A stretch of 64,000 nt of DNA from Cryptomeria japonica (taxonomy: Eukaryota > Streptophyta > Pinopsida > Cupressales > Cupressaceae): assembly GCF_030272615.1 (NCBI RefSeq), contig NC_081405.1, positions 159,672,317 through 159,736,316 of the forward strand, written 5' to 3'. Position numbers and translations under genes: made by a program. Below the pieces are notes generated by a model that worked only from the letters and a program-made list of their open reading frames with translations, searched no databases and was not told the DNA's origin. Shown piece by piece: positions 10,730 to 23,440 of this stretch. Positions within the stretch are counted from its first letter, which is position 1, and each line of letters opens with the position of its first letter.

Positions 10730-12156
10730 ATTTGACATGAAGTGAAATACCAAAGTGGGATATATGTAATTTATTAATCAATTAATACTCAAAAAGACAG
10801 TCTTTGACAATGAGAAATGATAAACATGTACAATCATCCCAAACTTGTATTGGCAGTATGACTCTTATCCTGGAATAACAACTATGCATTTAATTTCCAA
10901 ATTGGTCTTTTCATTAGCTCTATGTACACCATTCCTCCTCTCCTTTGTCATAAAATCATTTATCCATTTAATTTGTGAATACTCTAACATCTGAATGTGG
11001 CATCTTTTGTGTGGTGTCTCTCACCCTATTTCATCATCTTCAATATTGTTGCACTTTTACCCATAGCCCCAAAAATCTTTTGGGGAAAAAATTGGCAAAC
11101 TAAAAGAACAAGAATTTTGGGAAAAAATGGGATTTAAAGGGGAAAAAATCGGATTTTAAAAAACATTAAAAAATGTTGAAAAAGAGACAAAAACTACTTG
11201 TTTTTGAAATTTATTCATAGAGATTGCACTATCATAAGAAACTCTAAAACCTTCATAAACTTAATAAGACCTCAAAATAACAGCAATAAACATGTTTGCA
11301 TCTGAGAAAAATAAAAAAAAATGTTTAATCAGAGAAATTTTCAAGTAGAATCTAATCAATTCAGACCTGAGTATTTCAAATAATCTAGGGTTTATTCCAG
11401 CAATTGTAATTAATGAGATTGATCATATCAAATGATGCATCAACAATTGAGGTTTTGCTAAAGTGTTTCCACTCATTTGTTTTCAATTTTTTTTGCTCTT
11501 CCAGTTTGGGTTTGGTTTTCAAAATTCAGAAAAATATAAATGAATCAGAAAGTTGCACAAAATATTGTATAATTTTAATTGGGTTACATGGCAATAGAAA
11601 AAGTCTTGTCTAAGCGATACAATGAAGATCTCTAGTTGAATTGGTCGAATTGATTTATAAAACATGCTTCCAGATGACACTTTTCCAATCTTTCTAGTTA
11701 TGGCTAAATCTCTAAATTGGTTTTGTCTTTTTCGAAGTGAAGTTATTGCTAATTGTCTTATTTATGTTCCATTATGCATGTAAAATAATGAGATGGCAGC
11801 CATTGGGTATCGTCTCCTGGTCCTCTATCACTTGGTTATGAAAGGGACAGCTGGAATTCAATCAAGGTATTAATAACAATCATCCTGGCATTCTTGCGGT
11901 AGAAATGCAGATGTAAATTTTGGTGGGCATGCTAATTTTCTACTAGTGGAATGCATAAAATATCCTGTCAAAGACTCAAACGTAAATAGATGATGGAAAA
12001 TATTGCAAGAGAAAAGCGTTTTAAGTCATCAGAACTTAGAACTAGCATGAATGGTTAAATGTTCATAATTGTTTGTAAATAGTTTTTTTTTGGAAGGCAC
12101 GGTTGCATACATGTACACAGAGGTCTGAATTCTGCATCATGTTTTCTTCTTTGCAG
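10730..12156. other. AT-rich sequence without a recognisable gene
   Basis: Nothing convincing is coded here on either strand. Short frames lack homology I recognise. It lies upstream of the first visible WDR13-like exon and is probably an intron of that gene; earlier exons of the gene were searched for by eye and not found. Confidence 0.5.
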
Positions 12157-12301
12157 GATATGCATGGTTTGAATTTTGAAGGCAGTCAGCGTACAAGTTT
12201 CAGCTCCACTACAAGTGCAGTAGATTATCCACAGATACTTAAAGAACCGGGCTATTCATTTGTTGGCATGCACTGTATTTTTGACTGTTGCAAGGGTGCA
12301 G
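12157..12301 (+). CDS. WDR13-like WD40 protein, exon a
   Basis: Bounded by a good acceptor (TTCTTTGCAG/GA) and donor (GGTGCAG/GTAG). It encodes 'DMHGLNFEGSQRTSFSSTT...SFVGMHCIFDCCKGA', the segment that precedes the WD40 repeats in plant proteins annotated as WD repeat-containing protein 13. It splices in frame to the exon at 12476 ('CKGA/AVTVVKFG'). The frame runs past the donor to 12381, but that tail is intron. The family forms a beta-propeller scaffold; its plant role is not well defined. Start codon and upstream exons lie outside the visible part. The frame has no stops and codon quality is unlike the neighbouring repeats. Confidence 0.7.
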
Positions 12302-12475
12302 GTAGTTGTTTCGACAGAAAATATGGGTCCTTTTATTCTCATAATATGCTAATAGGCTGCCATGAAGACCCTTCCGATTGAGACTTATTGTTTTGAAAAT
12401 AAAATACATACGCATCATTTATGGATTCACTGATTTTGGTTGTGACAATATTTTACTAACTTGAGTTTTTATCAG

Positions 12476-12616
12476 CTGTGACTGTGGTAAAATTTGGGCA
12501 CTTGAGATCGGACTTGCTAGCCTATGGTGTATCTGATGGAAGATTAGTAGTCTGCACAGTTACTGAACCACCAACTATACTGCACCAGCTAAAAGGGCAT
12601 TCAAAGGATGTTACAG
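12476..12616 (+). CDS. WDR13-like WD40 protein, exon b
   Basis: Acceptor TTTTTATCAG/CT, donor GATGTTACAG/GTTG. It encodes 'AVTVVKFGHLRSDLLAYGVS', then 'DGRLVVCTV' and 'LKGHSKDVT': one WD40 blade with the GH dipeptide of the next. The intron from exon a is 174 bp. The junction with the exon at 20705 restores 'KDVT/DFDF', exactly the WD40 repeat boundary expected in the plant WDR13 family. Homology is recalled from the family, not searched. Confidence 0.75.
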
Positions 12617-13477
12617 GTTGCAAAGCTGGTCCAGACTCCAAACCATAATGATTTAGTTTTATTATAAATAGAGTAATTATATACATGGTTGAAGTTACAT
12701 TATCTCCTTCCAGGTAACTATAAACTTGTGGCTTAGGAGCTAGATATTGTAATAACCACATCTGGTTACTAATAATAAGTTTTTTCTTTCACTATTCTCT
12801 TTCCACTACAACCCACAACACTTAAATAAGAGCAATTTCATTCATTAATACAAATCCTTCTTATGGATACACTATACATCCATTCACATATACCTTCAAG
12901 AGATACAACCAGTAAACTTCTTTCACACATAAGGTCGTAAAGGAACATCATCATATCTTGCAAAACTCATCACATCTACAAGTCATTGAAATGCACAAAA
13001 CATATAATAAGATGCTAATAACATAGATTAATACAGTATATAAAGAGAACAAGACATGCCAAAAAATTTCAGTGCATAATGAGATCTTAGAACAACAATA
13101 ACTTGCATGCTACTAGTGAAAGTTGGCTAGGTCCTACAATATGGTTGGTTGTTATTCATAGAGTATGTTCCCTAACTTTTGTCTTTCTAGTATGAGCAAT
13201 AAATTTATCTATTGAAATTGTTGTAGGATTTATTAGAATGATTATCATCTCAGGATGAAAAGGACAAGCTATGCGTGTTGCAATAAAAGATGACTCCTTT
13301 ATTAGACTAAATTTTGGCATGTCGTGGACATCTTATAGCAATATGTACTTTAACCGTGTTGTCCTATGAGTTTATTTCATGTTGAATTTGTTGGTTGTGT
13401 TACCACCCACTCAGACAGATTTAATGACCTATACATGATCCACTAGATTTTAGGTGTTTGGTTTTGTTGAACAATAA

Positions 13478-16150
13478 GTGAAAAATACACCTCACTTGGA
13501 CTGGCTTATAGACGATGTGAGTAAGCATTCAATGACGACCACCACCCCCACAAAAAACAAAATTCCTCACATCTCCGCGACGAGGACGTTTTTGGGATGT
13601 GGGGATGCAGGGGAGACGCCCCGTTGTCACACGAGCTCCCTCGGCTTGGAGACTCATAGGAGTCCCTCGATTGACATGGGCATGCCTAGGTGTCTTTTGT
13701 AGCGGTCAAAGGAAAAAAGTGATTTTTTTTTTTTTTGAAATTGCTGCTCAAGCCCCAAACCTAATGACCAATCGACCTCGCCAATGCTTTCCAATCCCTA
13801 TAAATCACCCCATAATCTTCATTTTTACACATTCATTTCAGCAAGGTTGAAAAGAAGCAAAGGAGTGAGTGAAAGAGTGAGAGTGAAGTGCTGCAAGTGC
13901 AAGAGGGGGGAGAAGGAGCAAGAAGAAGAGGAAGAGGAGGGATTCTACATAAAGTTGGAAGGATTTTTCAAGCATAAGGTAGGATTCTATGATTGTTTAT
14001 GATTTTTTTAATTTTTTTTTGTTAGATTCATTATCCTATTCATATTTTAATTTTATTCATAATTTTATAGGCATGGTTGCAAGTGCATATTGTCATCTAT
14101 ATTCAACATTGAAATTTGAAAAAAAAAATCATATTCATAGACATGGCTTTCATACTTTTTATTTATTGTTATTCAAGTGTAGTTTATTGTTTTACAAATT
14201 GAAATTAGTAGTTTAATTGTCAAACTAGGATGAACTTTTGTGTATCCTCTGCTTCTGCACTTCGTGGAACCTAGAGTAAGAAAACCAAAAGTGAAATCCT
14301 TGGTTGACAAAAATTAAGATCAAAGATTTTTATTTGTGTATCCTTTGCTTCTATGCTTCATGCAACTTGAAATAAGAAAAAGAAAAGAAAATATTTGTGT
14401 CTTAGTTCTTTGCATTATGATGCTTGCATAATTTGAGTTTGAGTTTTAAAATTATAAACTTATAAATTTTGTATTGTTTATTGTAGTGTCACAATGAGTT
14501 CTCATGGCATGAGTGATGATGAGGTTGAGGTTCAATCTCAAAGTGAAATTGAATCCAATTATGCACTTTGAGGCTGAGACTAAGAAGGGTGATCATGGTA
14601 GTGAAACCCAAACCACTAGTTCCATGGCAAGTACAAATTGCCCCTCCACAATATTGGTACCTTTTACTAAAGGGTCCTTTGATCCATGTAGTAGTGGCTA
14701 GGGGGAAACATAGGTCAAGAAGTGATGCTCCTAACCCAATTCAACTCGTAGATGAGGGATGATGTACATGATGCCATTGGAAAATTCTTGTTTACCAATG
14801 GCATACCATTCCATGTGGTTCAATCTTTTTATTATAAGGAGGCGATGACAATGATAGCATGGGCAAGACCATCATATGTGCCACTAGGGGAGACAAAATT
14901 AAGGACCACAATCTTGGAGAAGAACTATTCCAAGATAAACGTGTTAATGGAGAAAATTAAGGAATGTTGGATGGCAACTAGATGCAGTATAGTCATGGAT
15001 GGGTGGACAGACATTAGGCATCGTCCGCTCATCAATATTTGTGGTTACATGTACAAAGGGGCCATATTTTCTTGAGGTAGTTGATTGTTTAAGGCATTGC
15101 AAAGATGTCGATTTTCAGATTCAGATCCTCAAGGTTGCTATTGAGGTGGTTGGGCCACAACATGTGGTCCAAATAGTGATAGATGCAGCCCATGTGTGCA
15201 AAGCTGTAGGGAAATTAATTGATCTAGCTTATAGACATATTTGGTGGACTCCTTGTGTACATAGCATGAATAATTTACTCAAGGACATGTGAAAAATTGA
15301 TTGGATCAAAGCAATGGTCAATGATGCTAGAGATGTACAAATGCTTATCTACAACCACCACACTTCACATGCACTCAAGAGCTTCTTTAAGAAGGAATTC
15401 TTGAAACTTGTCGAGACTAGATATGCATCCTATTTCATTCTCTTGGTGAGAATGCTTGAGTCGCAAGAGGCATTGCAACTAATGGTTATGACAACCAAAT
15501 GGAATTGGTGGGTCAAGTCCAAAATAGAGTAGGGGAAGAGGGTGAAGGATGTAGTGAAGAGTGATGTTTTTTGGGGTGATGCAAAATATATAATGTCCTT
15601 CGTTACTCTAATTTTCCAAGTCATTAGATATGGGGATGCCAATGCACCTAGCCTTGGAGAGGTGTATGAGTGCATTGATATTGTGCTTGATCAAATGAGG
15701 CCTATGCATTGAACCCCAAGTGGTACAAGGAAAGGCTTGGTAGAGTTACACCCATACATGATGTTGAGGTGAAGGTAGAGTTCTTTAGGGCCATTGAAAA
15801 GATGTATGATCCTATAGAGGGTGACATAATTTGTATCGAGTGGACAAAATTTGCTACTTAGGGGTTATTTTGAGGCAGGCAAGATAAATATGGCAACATG
15901 GCGTAGGAGGACCCAATTTTGTTGTGGAATTGTGATGGACCAATTTCTTTGATTACCACTTTATTAAAGGGGGTTTGGGTTGAGACCTTGTTTAACCTTG
16001 GTACAAGTACCAAGTGTAGTGAATGTGTTGTTTCCACAAGCTATTGCCAATGTGATACAAAGTATTGCCTAGGCAATATCTTAGACATGGAGACAAGTTG
16101 TTGCTTCTGAAGGACATTAAAAGGTTGAGAGACATGTGATTGCTAGACAA
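13478..16150 (+). mobile_element. Decayed hAT transposon hAT-C
   Basis: A GC-richer block at 13560-13720 (likely subterminal sequence) is followed by a purine-rich leader (13850-13980), a possible 5' UTR intron (donor AAG/GTAGG at 13978, acceptor TTGTAG at 14486), then a broken transposase frame. Exact ends and TSD are not found. The right side merges into decayed gypsy sequence. Confidence 0.55.
14494..16070 (+). pseudogene. hAT-C transposase remnant (DUF659 core)
   Basis: An ATG at 14494 ('MSSHGMSDDEVEVQSQSE') follows the acceptor. The DUF659 region is recognisable in pieces: 'FTNGIPFHVVQSFYYKEAM', 'CSIVMDGWTDIRHRPLINI', then after a frameshift near 15065 'FLEVVDCLRHCKDVDFQIQI', 'VVQIVIDAAHVCKAVGK', 'IWWTPCVHSMNNLLKDM'. 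A stop at 15290 and further stops at 15530 and 15711 interrupt 'HHTSHALKSFFKKEFLKLVE' and later pieces. The BED finger and C-terminal dimerisation motif are not seen. It is related to hAT-A and hAT-B but is the most degraded of the three. Confidence 0.75.
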
Positions 16151-16920
16151 GAGGCCAACTATTGTAATACCCTGGAAGGAAAGGACTTAGATTGTGGTGG
16201 AAAAGAAGGTATTGCCTTTGGGAGATAAAGAGCTTCCATATTTGGATTCGTATTGAAAAACTATGCAAATTTTAAAAAAGGGACCTCTTTTTAAGTTCAA
16301 ACTTTATACTTATAGCCCATGGAAGTCGTAATAGTGAGACACATAAGCAAGTTATCACCTAGTCAATACCTAAGGATGCTAGATTGCGAGGTGTAGTATA
16401 GAAAAGATATCATGTGTTGCCAAGACGATACCTCAAGTTGAGTGCAAAGGGATGCAAAACTATTGCTATGGTGATAACTCAGAAAAGGGCCATGCTAAGT
16501 CTTTAGGCTATTGCTCCAAAATCCTATAACATGTTTCACTTTCAAGGCTATGGCTTGTCATTAGGAAAATAATACCAAAGTTCATTTTTAGATTATGGAG
16601 GGTTAAATGCCAATGAAGGATAGTGGATAAGCTCTCTTGCACATTGGGCTCAATGTAAATCCAAGAGGGTATTCCTAGAGGTGATCCTAAATGAGATTGA
16701 AGATGATGAAAGGTAGCACAATAAAATATCTTTGTTGTTGTATCTAGAGCAAGTTCAGCCCCAAAAGTTGTCATTGGGTTAAAGAATAGCAAACTGCACA
16801 TATACCTCTTATAGAGCTGATCATAACATCATTGCATGATATGCAAGTTGATGATACAAGGACATGATTCATAAAGCATTTATGCTGGTAATTCTCATAG
16901 ACATGATTTTCGTTTTTTCT
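16151..16920 (+). other. Unassigned decayed sequence, probably 5' part of the gypsy remnant
   Basis: No domain is recognised. Because it directly precedes a gypsy RNase H segment on the same strand, it is probably what is left of the reverse transcriptase region. Confidence 0.35.
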
Positions 16921-18735
16921 TGTTGTGGAGTGTGATTTTTTAGGAAATGGTATAGGAAGAATTCCCATGTAAGAAGTTGGGCCTATTGCTTTTGAAAGCA
17001 ATCAGCTGAAGTTTACAAATCACTTCAAAACCATTTATGAGAAGTAATTGTTGGCTATTCATCATGTAGTGAGACAATGGAGGCCATATTTGATGGGTAG
17101 ACACTTCAAAGTTAAGACAAATCATGATAACCTAAAATATTTTCTAGATAAATGGTTATTCTCTAAGGAGAAACAAAATTGGGTCACTAAGATGTTGGGT
17201 TATGACTTTGAGATTATCTATAAGAAAAGGGAAGGAGAATATAGTATTTAATGCGTTATCTAGGAAGGATGATAGGGATGAGGTATTATTGTGTGCCATT
17301 TCAATATTACAAGTAGAGTGGGTTGAAGAAGCCAAAGCATAATGATGGAATGATATGGCTACATGAAATCTCTTTCAATAATTGTAAAATGCTCATAGTA
17401 GTTCAGATAAGTTTTGTTGGAAGGAAAACTCTTTGTGATATAAAGAAAGATTGTACCTATTCAAGAATTCCACCCTCAAACATAAGATTCTTAAGCAGCT
17501 TTATGGTTCTCCAGTTGGGGCCATTCAAGATTTTTGAAGACATATGATCGAATCAAGATTTTTTTTTTTTGGAAAGGGGTTAAAGACAATGTCCAAATAT
17601 ATGGGCAAAATTATTGGTATGTCAAAGAAATAATGGGGTTATAGTTTAGGCACTTAGTCTTTTTCAGCCCTTAGTTATTCCTAGCTAGTGGTGGGAAGAG
17701 GTCTCCACGAATTTCATCGAAGATCTAAAGGTAAGAGTGTCATAATGGTAGTAGAGGATTGCTTCATCAAATATGGTCATTTTATTGCATTAACCCTTCC
17801 TATTATGATAAGTACAATGGCAAAAGAATTTATAGACAATATACAAAAGTTACATGGTACCCCAAGTGTTATTGTTAATGATAATGATCCTCTTTTTACT
17901 AGTAACTTTTAGACATCCATTCTTTTGTTTGGGTGCTCAATTGGTTTGTAGCTCTCCATACCATCCTTAAATGGGCAAATTGAGGTCATCAATAAGTGCT
18001 TGAAAAGGTATCTATGATGTTCCATTTCAAATAAGCAATCTCAATTGGTGGATTGGTTACCACTAGTAGAATAGTGGTATAGTACTTCCATAGTTCTTCA
18101 AAGAATGCCCCCATTCATGGCACCATATGGATACCATCCAACACATATCATATCATCATTGAAGGTGACACCAAGGGTTCAGGTTGTGGAAGACCACATG
18201 ACTTATCAACACTAGGTAATTTCTGGACTTAAGAAGAATTCGACCATGACACAAAATCAAATGAATAATAGGCTCACCAATAATGTAGCCAAATGAGTTT
18301 TGAAATATGTGATTGGGTTTTCCTGAGATTTTAAAGTTATAGGCAAATGCCTTTAAAGAAACAAACAAAGAATAACAAGTTTTCACCAAAATATCATGGT
18401 ACATAGTAGATTTTGTAGAAGTTTGGTAATGTAGCCTACAAACCCAAGTTACCTCCAACAACAAAGAGACGTGCCATTTCTCATGTTTCCTATTTAAGAT
18501 GATTGGTCAATAGATCCTTGCATAGACAATGGTACTAGAGCTAGATGAAGAAGTAAGAGTCATCTTAGATGAATAGTTAATTTTCCATAACTGTACATAG
18601 AAGTTGAAGACTAGGATACTAGGACAATCACAAAGTATTACATTCTGTGGAAGAATTTTTTGGTTGAAGATGCCACATAGGAAGGTAAATATTTTGACTA
18701 GAAGCATCCATTGATTAGCATTGAGTATAATGCCT
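16921..18735 (+). pseudogene. Decayed gypsy chromovirus pol: RNase H, integrase, chromodomain
   Basis: Pieces in order on the plus strand: RNase H 'GPIAFESNQLKFTNHFKTIY' and 'QWRPYLMGRHFKVKTNHDNL' (16970-17250), integrase core 'KGKSVIMVVEDCFIKYGHFI', 'SVIVNDNDPLFTSNF' and 'LNGQIEVINKCLKRYL' (17700-18020, with conserved D, D and E positions), and a chromodomain-like 'WKNFLVEDAT' near 18655. Many stops and frameshifts. The order RH-IN-chromodomain identifies a chromovirus-type Ty3/gypsy element. Confidence 0.75.
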
Positions 18736-18739
18736 CTTT

Positions 18740-19195
18740 GAAGAGGGGGGGCATGCTATGCCCTTAACCCAACAATTGTAATGGAACATGTGTAGCTGAC
18801 ATATGACTTATGTAATTATTTAATTAGTCAAGTTGGCCTATGGGATATATTTTGGTATCCAAGTTAGCCTAGGTGATATCCAAGGCATAAGTAGGGTATA
18901 GATAGGAGGTAGTGAGTGTTATTTGATCATGAAATTGTGAATTGTGTTTGTATTGGAGACTTTTGGAGGTTTTCCCTCTTTAAGTGACCTATTACTCTCA
19001 ACTTTGCAGCAGGTTTTGTGCAAGTTGTTTCTTTACATTAGTAGTTATTGGGTCCTCTCTCCCGTGGGAATAAAAATCTTGTAAAGTTTTTCTATAGCTT
19101 TGTACGTTTTGATGGAATTTTGCATTTGATCCATCTTAATGTTTTTGGATTTGTAAATGTAACTTCATTAGTGAAAGCCATGTACCATGTTTCAT
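18740..19195 (+). repeat. Probable 3' LTR of the decayed gypsy element
   Basis: A polypurine tract (GAAGAGGGGGGG, 18739-18750) follows the chromodomain remnant and leads into TGCTATGCCCTTAACCC, a TG start. The sequence continues through LTR-like text to about 19195, where copia integrase text begins. The right boundary is uncertain. Confidence 0.45.
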
Positions 19196-19905
19196 TTGCA
19201 GATGATTTTTGTAAAAAAGAGCACAAATGTTTTTTCAGAGACAAAAATTTGAGGTATTGAAGATATACTAAGTGTTTAAAGCTCTTGAAGAAAATTAAAA
19301 GGAGAAGAAAATCAAGGTGTTGAGAACAAACAATGAGGAGAATTTTGTTTTGCAGTGTTTGAGAAGTACTGTAAGGATAATGGAATTGCTAGGCAAAAAG
19401 ACAATTCCATGCATCCCTTCACAGAATGGAGTTTCCTAAAGAATGAATAGCATGTTGATGGAAAGGGCTAGAATTATGTCTAGAAGTCCCAAACTAGAGC
19501 AAAAATTCTAGGCAAAAGCAATGAATTCTACTTGTTATCTAATCAATAGACCTCCTACTTGATAAAACCCCCAGGGAGCTTTGGATGGGCAAGAAGCCTT
19601 CTCTTTGACATTTATAGTATTTTTTTGTGATGCATATGTACACATTTCAATGGAGAAGGGTTCTAAGTTGTACTTAAAGTTGAGAAATGTATCTTCATTG
19701 GTTATGGTGATGGTGTGAATGGACACCGATATATAGCAGGTAGTTACATCTAGACCAAACCTCAAATTTGAGACTAACATAAACATACATTCAAATGGGT
19801 GCAGGATTAATCAAGCTTTAGAACCTTCCTCTTTGATAGAGCTAGGGAATCCACATCACCTTGCACTTTGGCATCTGCAAGGTAAACCAATGTTCCTCAC
19901 ACATA
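19196..19905 (+). pseudogene. Copia integrase fragment
   Basis: Broken frames spell copia integrase text: 'KIKVLRTNNEENFVLQCFEK', 'YCKDNGIARQ' and, after several stops, 'LWMGKKPSL' with nearby 'KLRNVSSLVMVMV'. Canonical copia has 'LRTDNGGEF' and 'ARQ.TTPYTPQQNG' here, so the DNG motif is mutated. No LTRs were identified for this fragment. Confidence 0.65.
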
Positions 19906-20704
19906 ATTCACCAACAGAAATTGGCACTCAACTAGTCATAAACATATTCATACCAATTAATTCACAAAAAGTGCAATTAATACCAACATCTCATTAATCA
20001 AAGCATTTAATCATAAATGCAAGGACACTCAATCCAAAATGAACAACCCTTTTCTTAAGTTTCTGACCTAGAATAAATTAAAGCAGGACTGTGGGTGTCA
20101 TAAAAGTGAGTTTTATGGGGATGCAATGGAAATAAGTTATAACCACTATATGTAAAGAAAGCTACATATGTTATCATCTTTAGAACAATCATGGCATGGT
20201 ATTTGCATTTTGGTGTGATAGTTTTTGACATCTAAAAATCGAGACCAAGAGCTTACTTTATGAGTTAGTTGTATGTTTAAGAAATTGATCTGGATATCTT
20301 GTAAGAAGTGTTGCACCAAACTTTATTTTTCTCACTAATCTGCCGACTTCGTTCACCTATCCTTAGTCTTTTCACATTTAAAATAGTTTGTTCCCTCTTC
20401 TCTTTGGTGTATGTGATAAATATGCAAGCTTCAGTTTTCCTGTCTATAAAAACTTAGATTGACCTCTGATGCATGCAAGTGAAAAGAAGTTTAATAAGAG
20501 TTAAATTATTATATCTCTCCCTACAATAACAAGAAGGAAAATTAAATGAAGACAAATTCAATTATGAATTATTTTTCTTTAATGTAAAAAGGCTGCACAT
20601 TTCAGGGATTCCATTTTTGTGATAATCTAGTGACTGAGATCATAGATGCAATAACCATTTTCATTTTTCAAACTAGTTAAACTAACATTGACTGTTTGTT
20701 TCAG

Positions 20705-20844
20705 ATTTTGATTTTACATCCAACAATCAGTATATCTCTTCATCATCAACGGATAAGAGTGTAAGAGTTTGGGACACAGGAAAAGGACATTGCATAAGAG
20801 TTATATACGGGACCACTCCACAGTTATGTATTCGTTTCCATCCT
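20705..20844 (+). CDS. WDR13-like WD40 protein, exon c
   Basis: Acceptor GTTTCAG/AT and donor CATCCT/GTGAGT. It encodes 'DFDFTSNNQYISSSSTDKSV', 'RVWDTGKGHCIRVIY' and 'GTTPQLCIRFHP', with the WD dipeptide in 'VRVWD'. It continues exon b in frame and ends at a position where plant homologues read 'FHP/VNNNFL'. No following exon was found by eye in 20845-23434 or later, so the next exon is outside the window, hidden, or lost. Confidence 0.75.
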
Positions 20845-22600
20845 GTGAGTTACCTCTATCAGATAAGTTGTATGGATGGGTGTACCAGGATTTGGATAAT
20901 TTCTTTTATTAAAAATGTCCTCATTAAAAGTTTTAGCTCAAGGCATTTGGTTGCTTTTCCTTTTCTTTTTCACATTTGAAAGTGTCCACATGGAAACTTA
21001 TGAATCCTATTTTCTTTTATCTCATGCATCACATGTGGTTTGAGCAACTTGTGGCAAGTATATGCTATGACAACATTTTCTGAGCATACTCAGATAGTGT
21101 ATTAATGCACATGGTAATGTGAATGCTTGATTATGAATATTATGAATCACTGGGAAAGAATAAGAATTTCTTATTGTCTTGATGCATTCACTTTTGACAC
21201 TCGATTGAATTTTGTGAATAAATTCTTTGTGTTTGTTTTGTCTATATATTTAATATTAATGCAGTAAAATTGAGCTTGTTTTTAGTGCTTATAAAACCTG
21301 GATGCCTAACAGCTGAAATTATTAACCATGATAAATCCAGGATCAAACTTTGTTCAGAAATCTTAGGCTCTAGTTGGGGACTGTGCACAATGCTTGAGTT
21401 TTTTGTCTTTCTTATGCAATATTTTAGAAATGAGTCACTGGCAAATAATATATTTGAACTTGAAGGGCATTAGTTATGCACACCTACAAGTTTTGGGCTA
21501 ATGAGCAAGTTTCTTGCGTGATATCAACTGAAATGATTCATTTCTAGCTTTTATTGAAAATCAATGAATCACATCCATAGCCAAATTTAGAAAATCTCTT
21601 ATGAAGAAATCTCTTAACCCCGACACTTGCATTGAGCATTACAATCTAGAGTCAATATTTTTAGTTTTCAATGTAATTAGGCATGTTTTTTCCTACCTTT
21701 GCAAGATATACACAACTTTGTCAAGGGCTATTATTGGATTCATGAATGCTTGAAAGCAGGTGAGGCATAATTTCTAGATAAAACCATTGATCTTCCCTCC
21801 ATATATTGAAACCGGGCTCCTATGGCATTTTCATCTTTTGAATTGTGTTCGATTTAAACCTGATTTAGAACATTCTGGTTTGAGATGATGCTAGATGAAG
21901 TGCAATGTTTATGACTGTCACACATTAGGTGAGATTAAGTTTTTTCAGAAATAAGAAAAAATATCTGGGTTATATCCTTTAGTACTAGTATTGTGATGGT
22001 TAGTGGAATCTCTATGACCATCGAAAATTACTTGAGATTGAGATTTTCTTAAATAACAAATATTATAGGGGTTTTAGTCAATATAACTACTGCCATGATG
22101 GTCAGTGGAATTTATATGCAACAATCACAATTAGATGTGATTGAAAATTGGGCAAGTGGACAAAAGTTTTAGGGGTTTTAGGCTTCATAACTATTACCAT
22201 GATTATGTTTTCTACCAATAACTTCCCAATTCATGGCACAGTGCTTCTGCCTATTATACCTAATTTATTAAAGCTGTTGTTTTAAACTTATTTATAGCAG
22301 TAGTTCTTGAAAGGATCCTCATTTTAGTTGCCCAAATTTTTAAAGTTTCCATTTTGTTCCTTGGCAAGACGCCCCTTTGATTCTGATGATTGTAGATGGC
22401 TAGTTGTAGATGGAATGTTCAATGTTCGTTTCACATTTCACTTTATAAGTTTTGATTTCCAAATATTTCATTATTGAATGTTTGTAATATTAGTCTCTTC
22501 GCTCAATAGAATGTAAGTTTATCTTTTATAAAATAGCTCTATAAATTTCAATCTTTCACATATTTTAACTAACCCCTAGCTATATTATGCAGTTTCAATG
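20845..22600. other. AT-rich sequence, no gene recognised
   Basis: Follows the exon c donor, so probably WDR13-like intron. Short frames on both strands show no motif I recognise; no LTR, TIR or RNA gene was found. Confidence 0.5.
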
Positions 22601-23434
22601 TTTCTTGTTTCACATTTCACTAAAGAAGTTAATAAAGCTGCCCCCAATCTTCTGTAAGAAATTTGAGGAGTTTCTTATGTTTGCTTGAGCTGGCTCTTGT
22701 ATCACCTCCATGTTTTTTGAGTTCCATCTCCTGCAGCACACAGAGTGATCGCAGACCTGTGTGACTTTTGAACCAAACTTGGAGAGGGTAACCAATTTTC
22801 CTTTGAGATCAACAAATTTTGCCTTGAGGGAACCGATCTCTGCAGCAATTGGTCACACTTAGAACAGTTGTTTTGAGCAGGTTGAGTAATGGAGGTGGTA
22901 TCCATGCTCTCCAACTTTGTATGGGGATAATTCATCGTTTAAAAAAGACTAGCACCTTCATTATCAAAATCTTCCTCATCATCCTCAGCACCTTTATTTT
23001 CTCCCTCATTGTCTTTGTTTGCCACAGTCCTAGAGTCACTTGAAGTGCCATTCATGTTGATGTTGGGGGCTGGTGGGCAAGCAAACCTTTTGCACCACCG
23101 CAACTTGGAACTCTCAATGTCATTCAGTATCAGAAACATTTACAGTTTTATCCACCTCATCCCTGCCTTCCGAAGCCTTAGCGGACTCTGCCTCCCCATC
23201 AGAAATAACTTCCTCGACATAAAATTAGACCAAGGCTCTTTTAGGCTTTTTGGTTTTATTAGTATGACCCTTCTTGCTAGAAACATGGGTCCTTAGAGGG
23301 TTGTTCTTTAGGTCGCAAAGGCTTTCAGGAACTGTCCTCTGGAAAGAGGAGCAAGGGTTTTAGGAAATTTGGTTGTCACAAGACCAAGGGGGGGCTAGAT
23401 TTGGCAGTAGCACTCGGGGAAGACTCGGGGGTAT
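22600..23434 (-). pseudogene. Hydrophilic ORF of an unidentified repeat, part 2, interrupted at 23434
   Basis: On the minus strand, broken frames encode a charged low-complexity protein: 'SSKKGHTNKTKKPKRALV', 'YVEEVISDGEAESAKASEG', 'RDEVDKTVNVSDTE', then in another frame 'ENKGAEDDEEDFDNEGASLF'. It continues the frame at 30155-30480 once the giant LTR 2 and one TSD copy are removed ('TPKDT/PESS'). No family recognised; it resembles a gag or linker region of a retroelement. Several stops and frameshifts. Confidence 0.45.
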
Positions 23435-23440
23435 TGTTGT

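Larger units (their letters stand above)
12617..20704 (+). other. 8.1-kb WDR13-like intron filled with transposons
   Basis: Donor at 12617 and acceptor ending at 20704 (GTTTCAG). Inside are hAT-C, a decayed chromodomain gypsy element with an LTR, and a copia fragment, all on the plus strand, that is, in the sense of the gene. 12617-13470 and 19906-20704 hold only AT-rich unique sequence with no gene seen. Large transposon-filled introns are typical of gymnosperm genes. Confidence 0.65.

Noticed and set aside
12302-12381. Extension of WDR13-like exon a to the stop at 12381
   Set aside because: A strong donor at 12302 and in-phase junction with the next exon show that the tail is intron.
20845-23434. 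Further WD40 exons of the WDR13-like gene
   Set aside because: No sequence resembling the next conserved segments ('VNNNFL', 'GNANKE') was seen on the plus strand.
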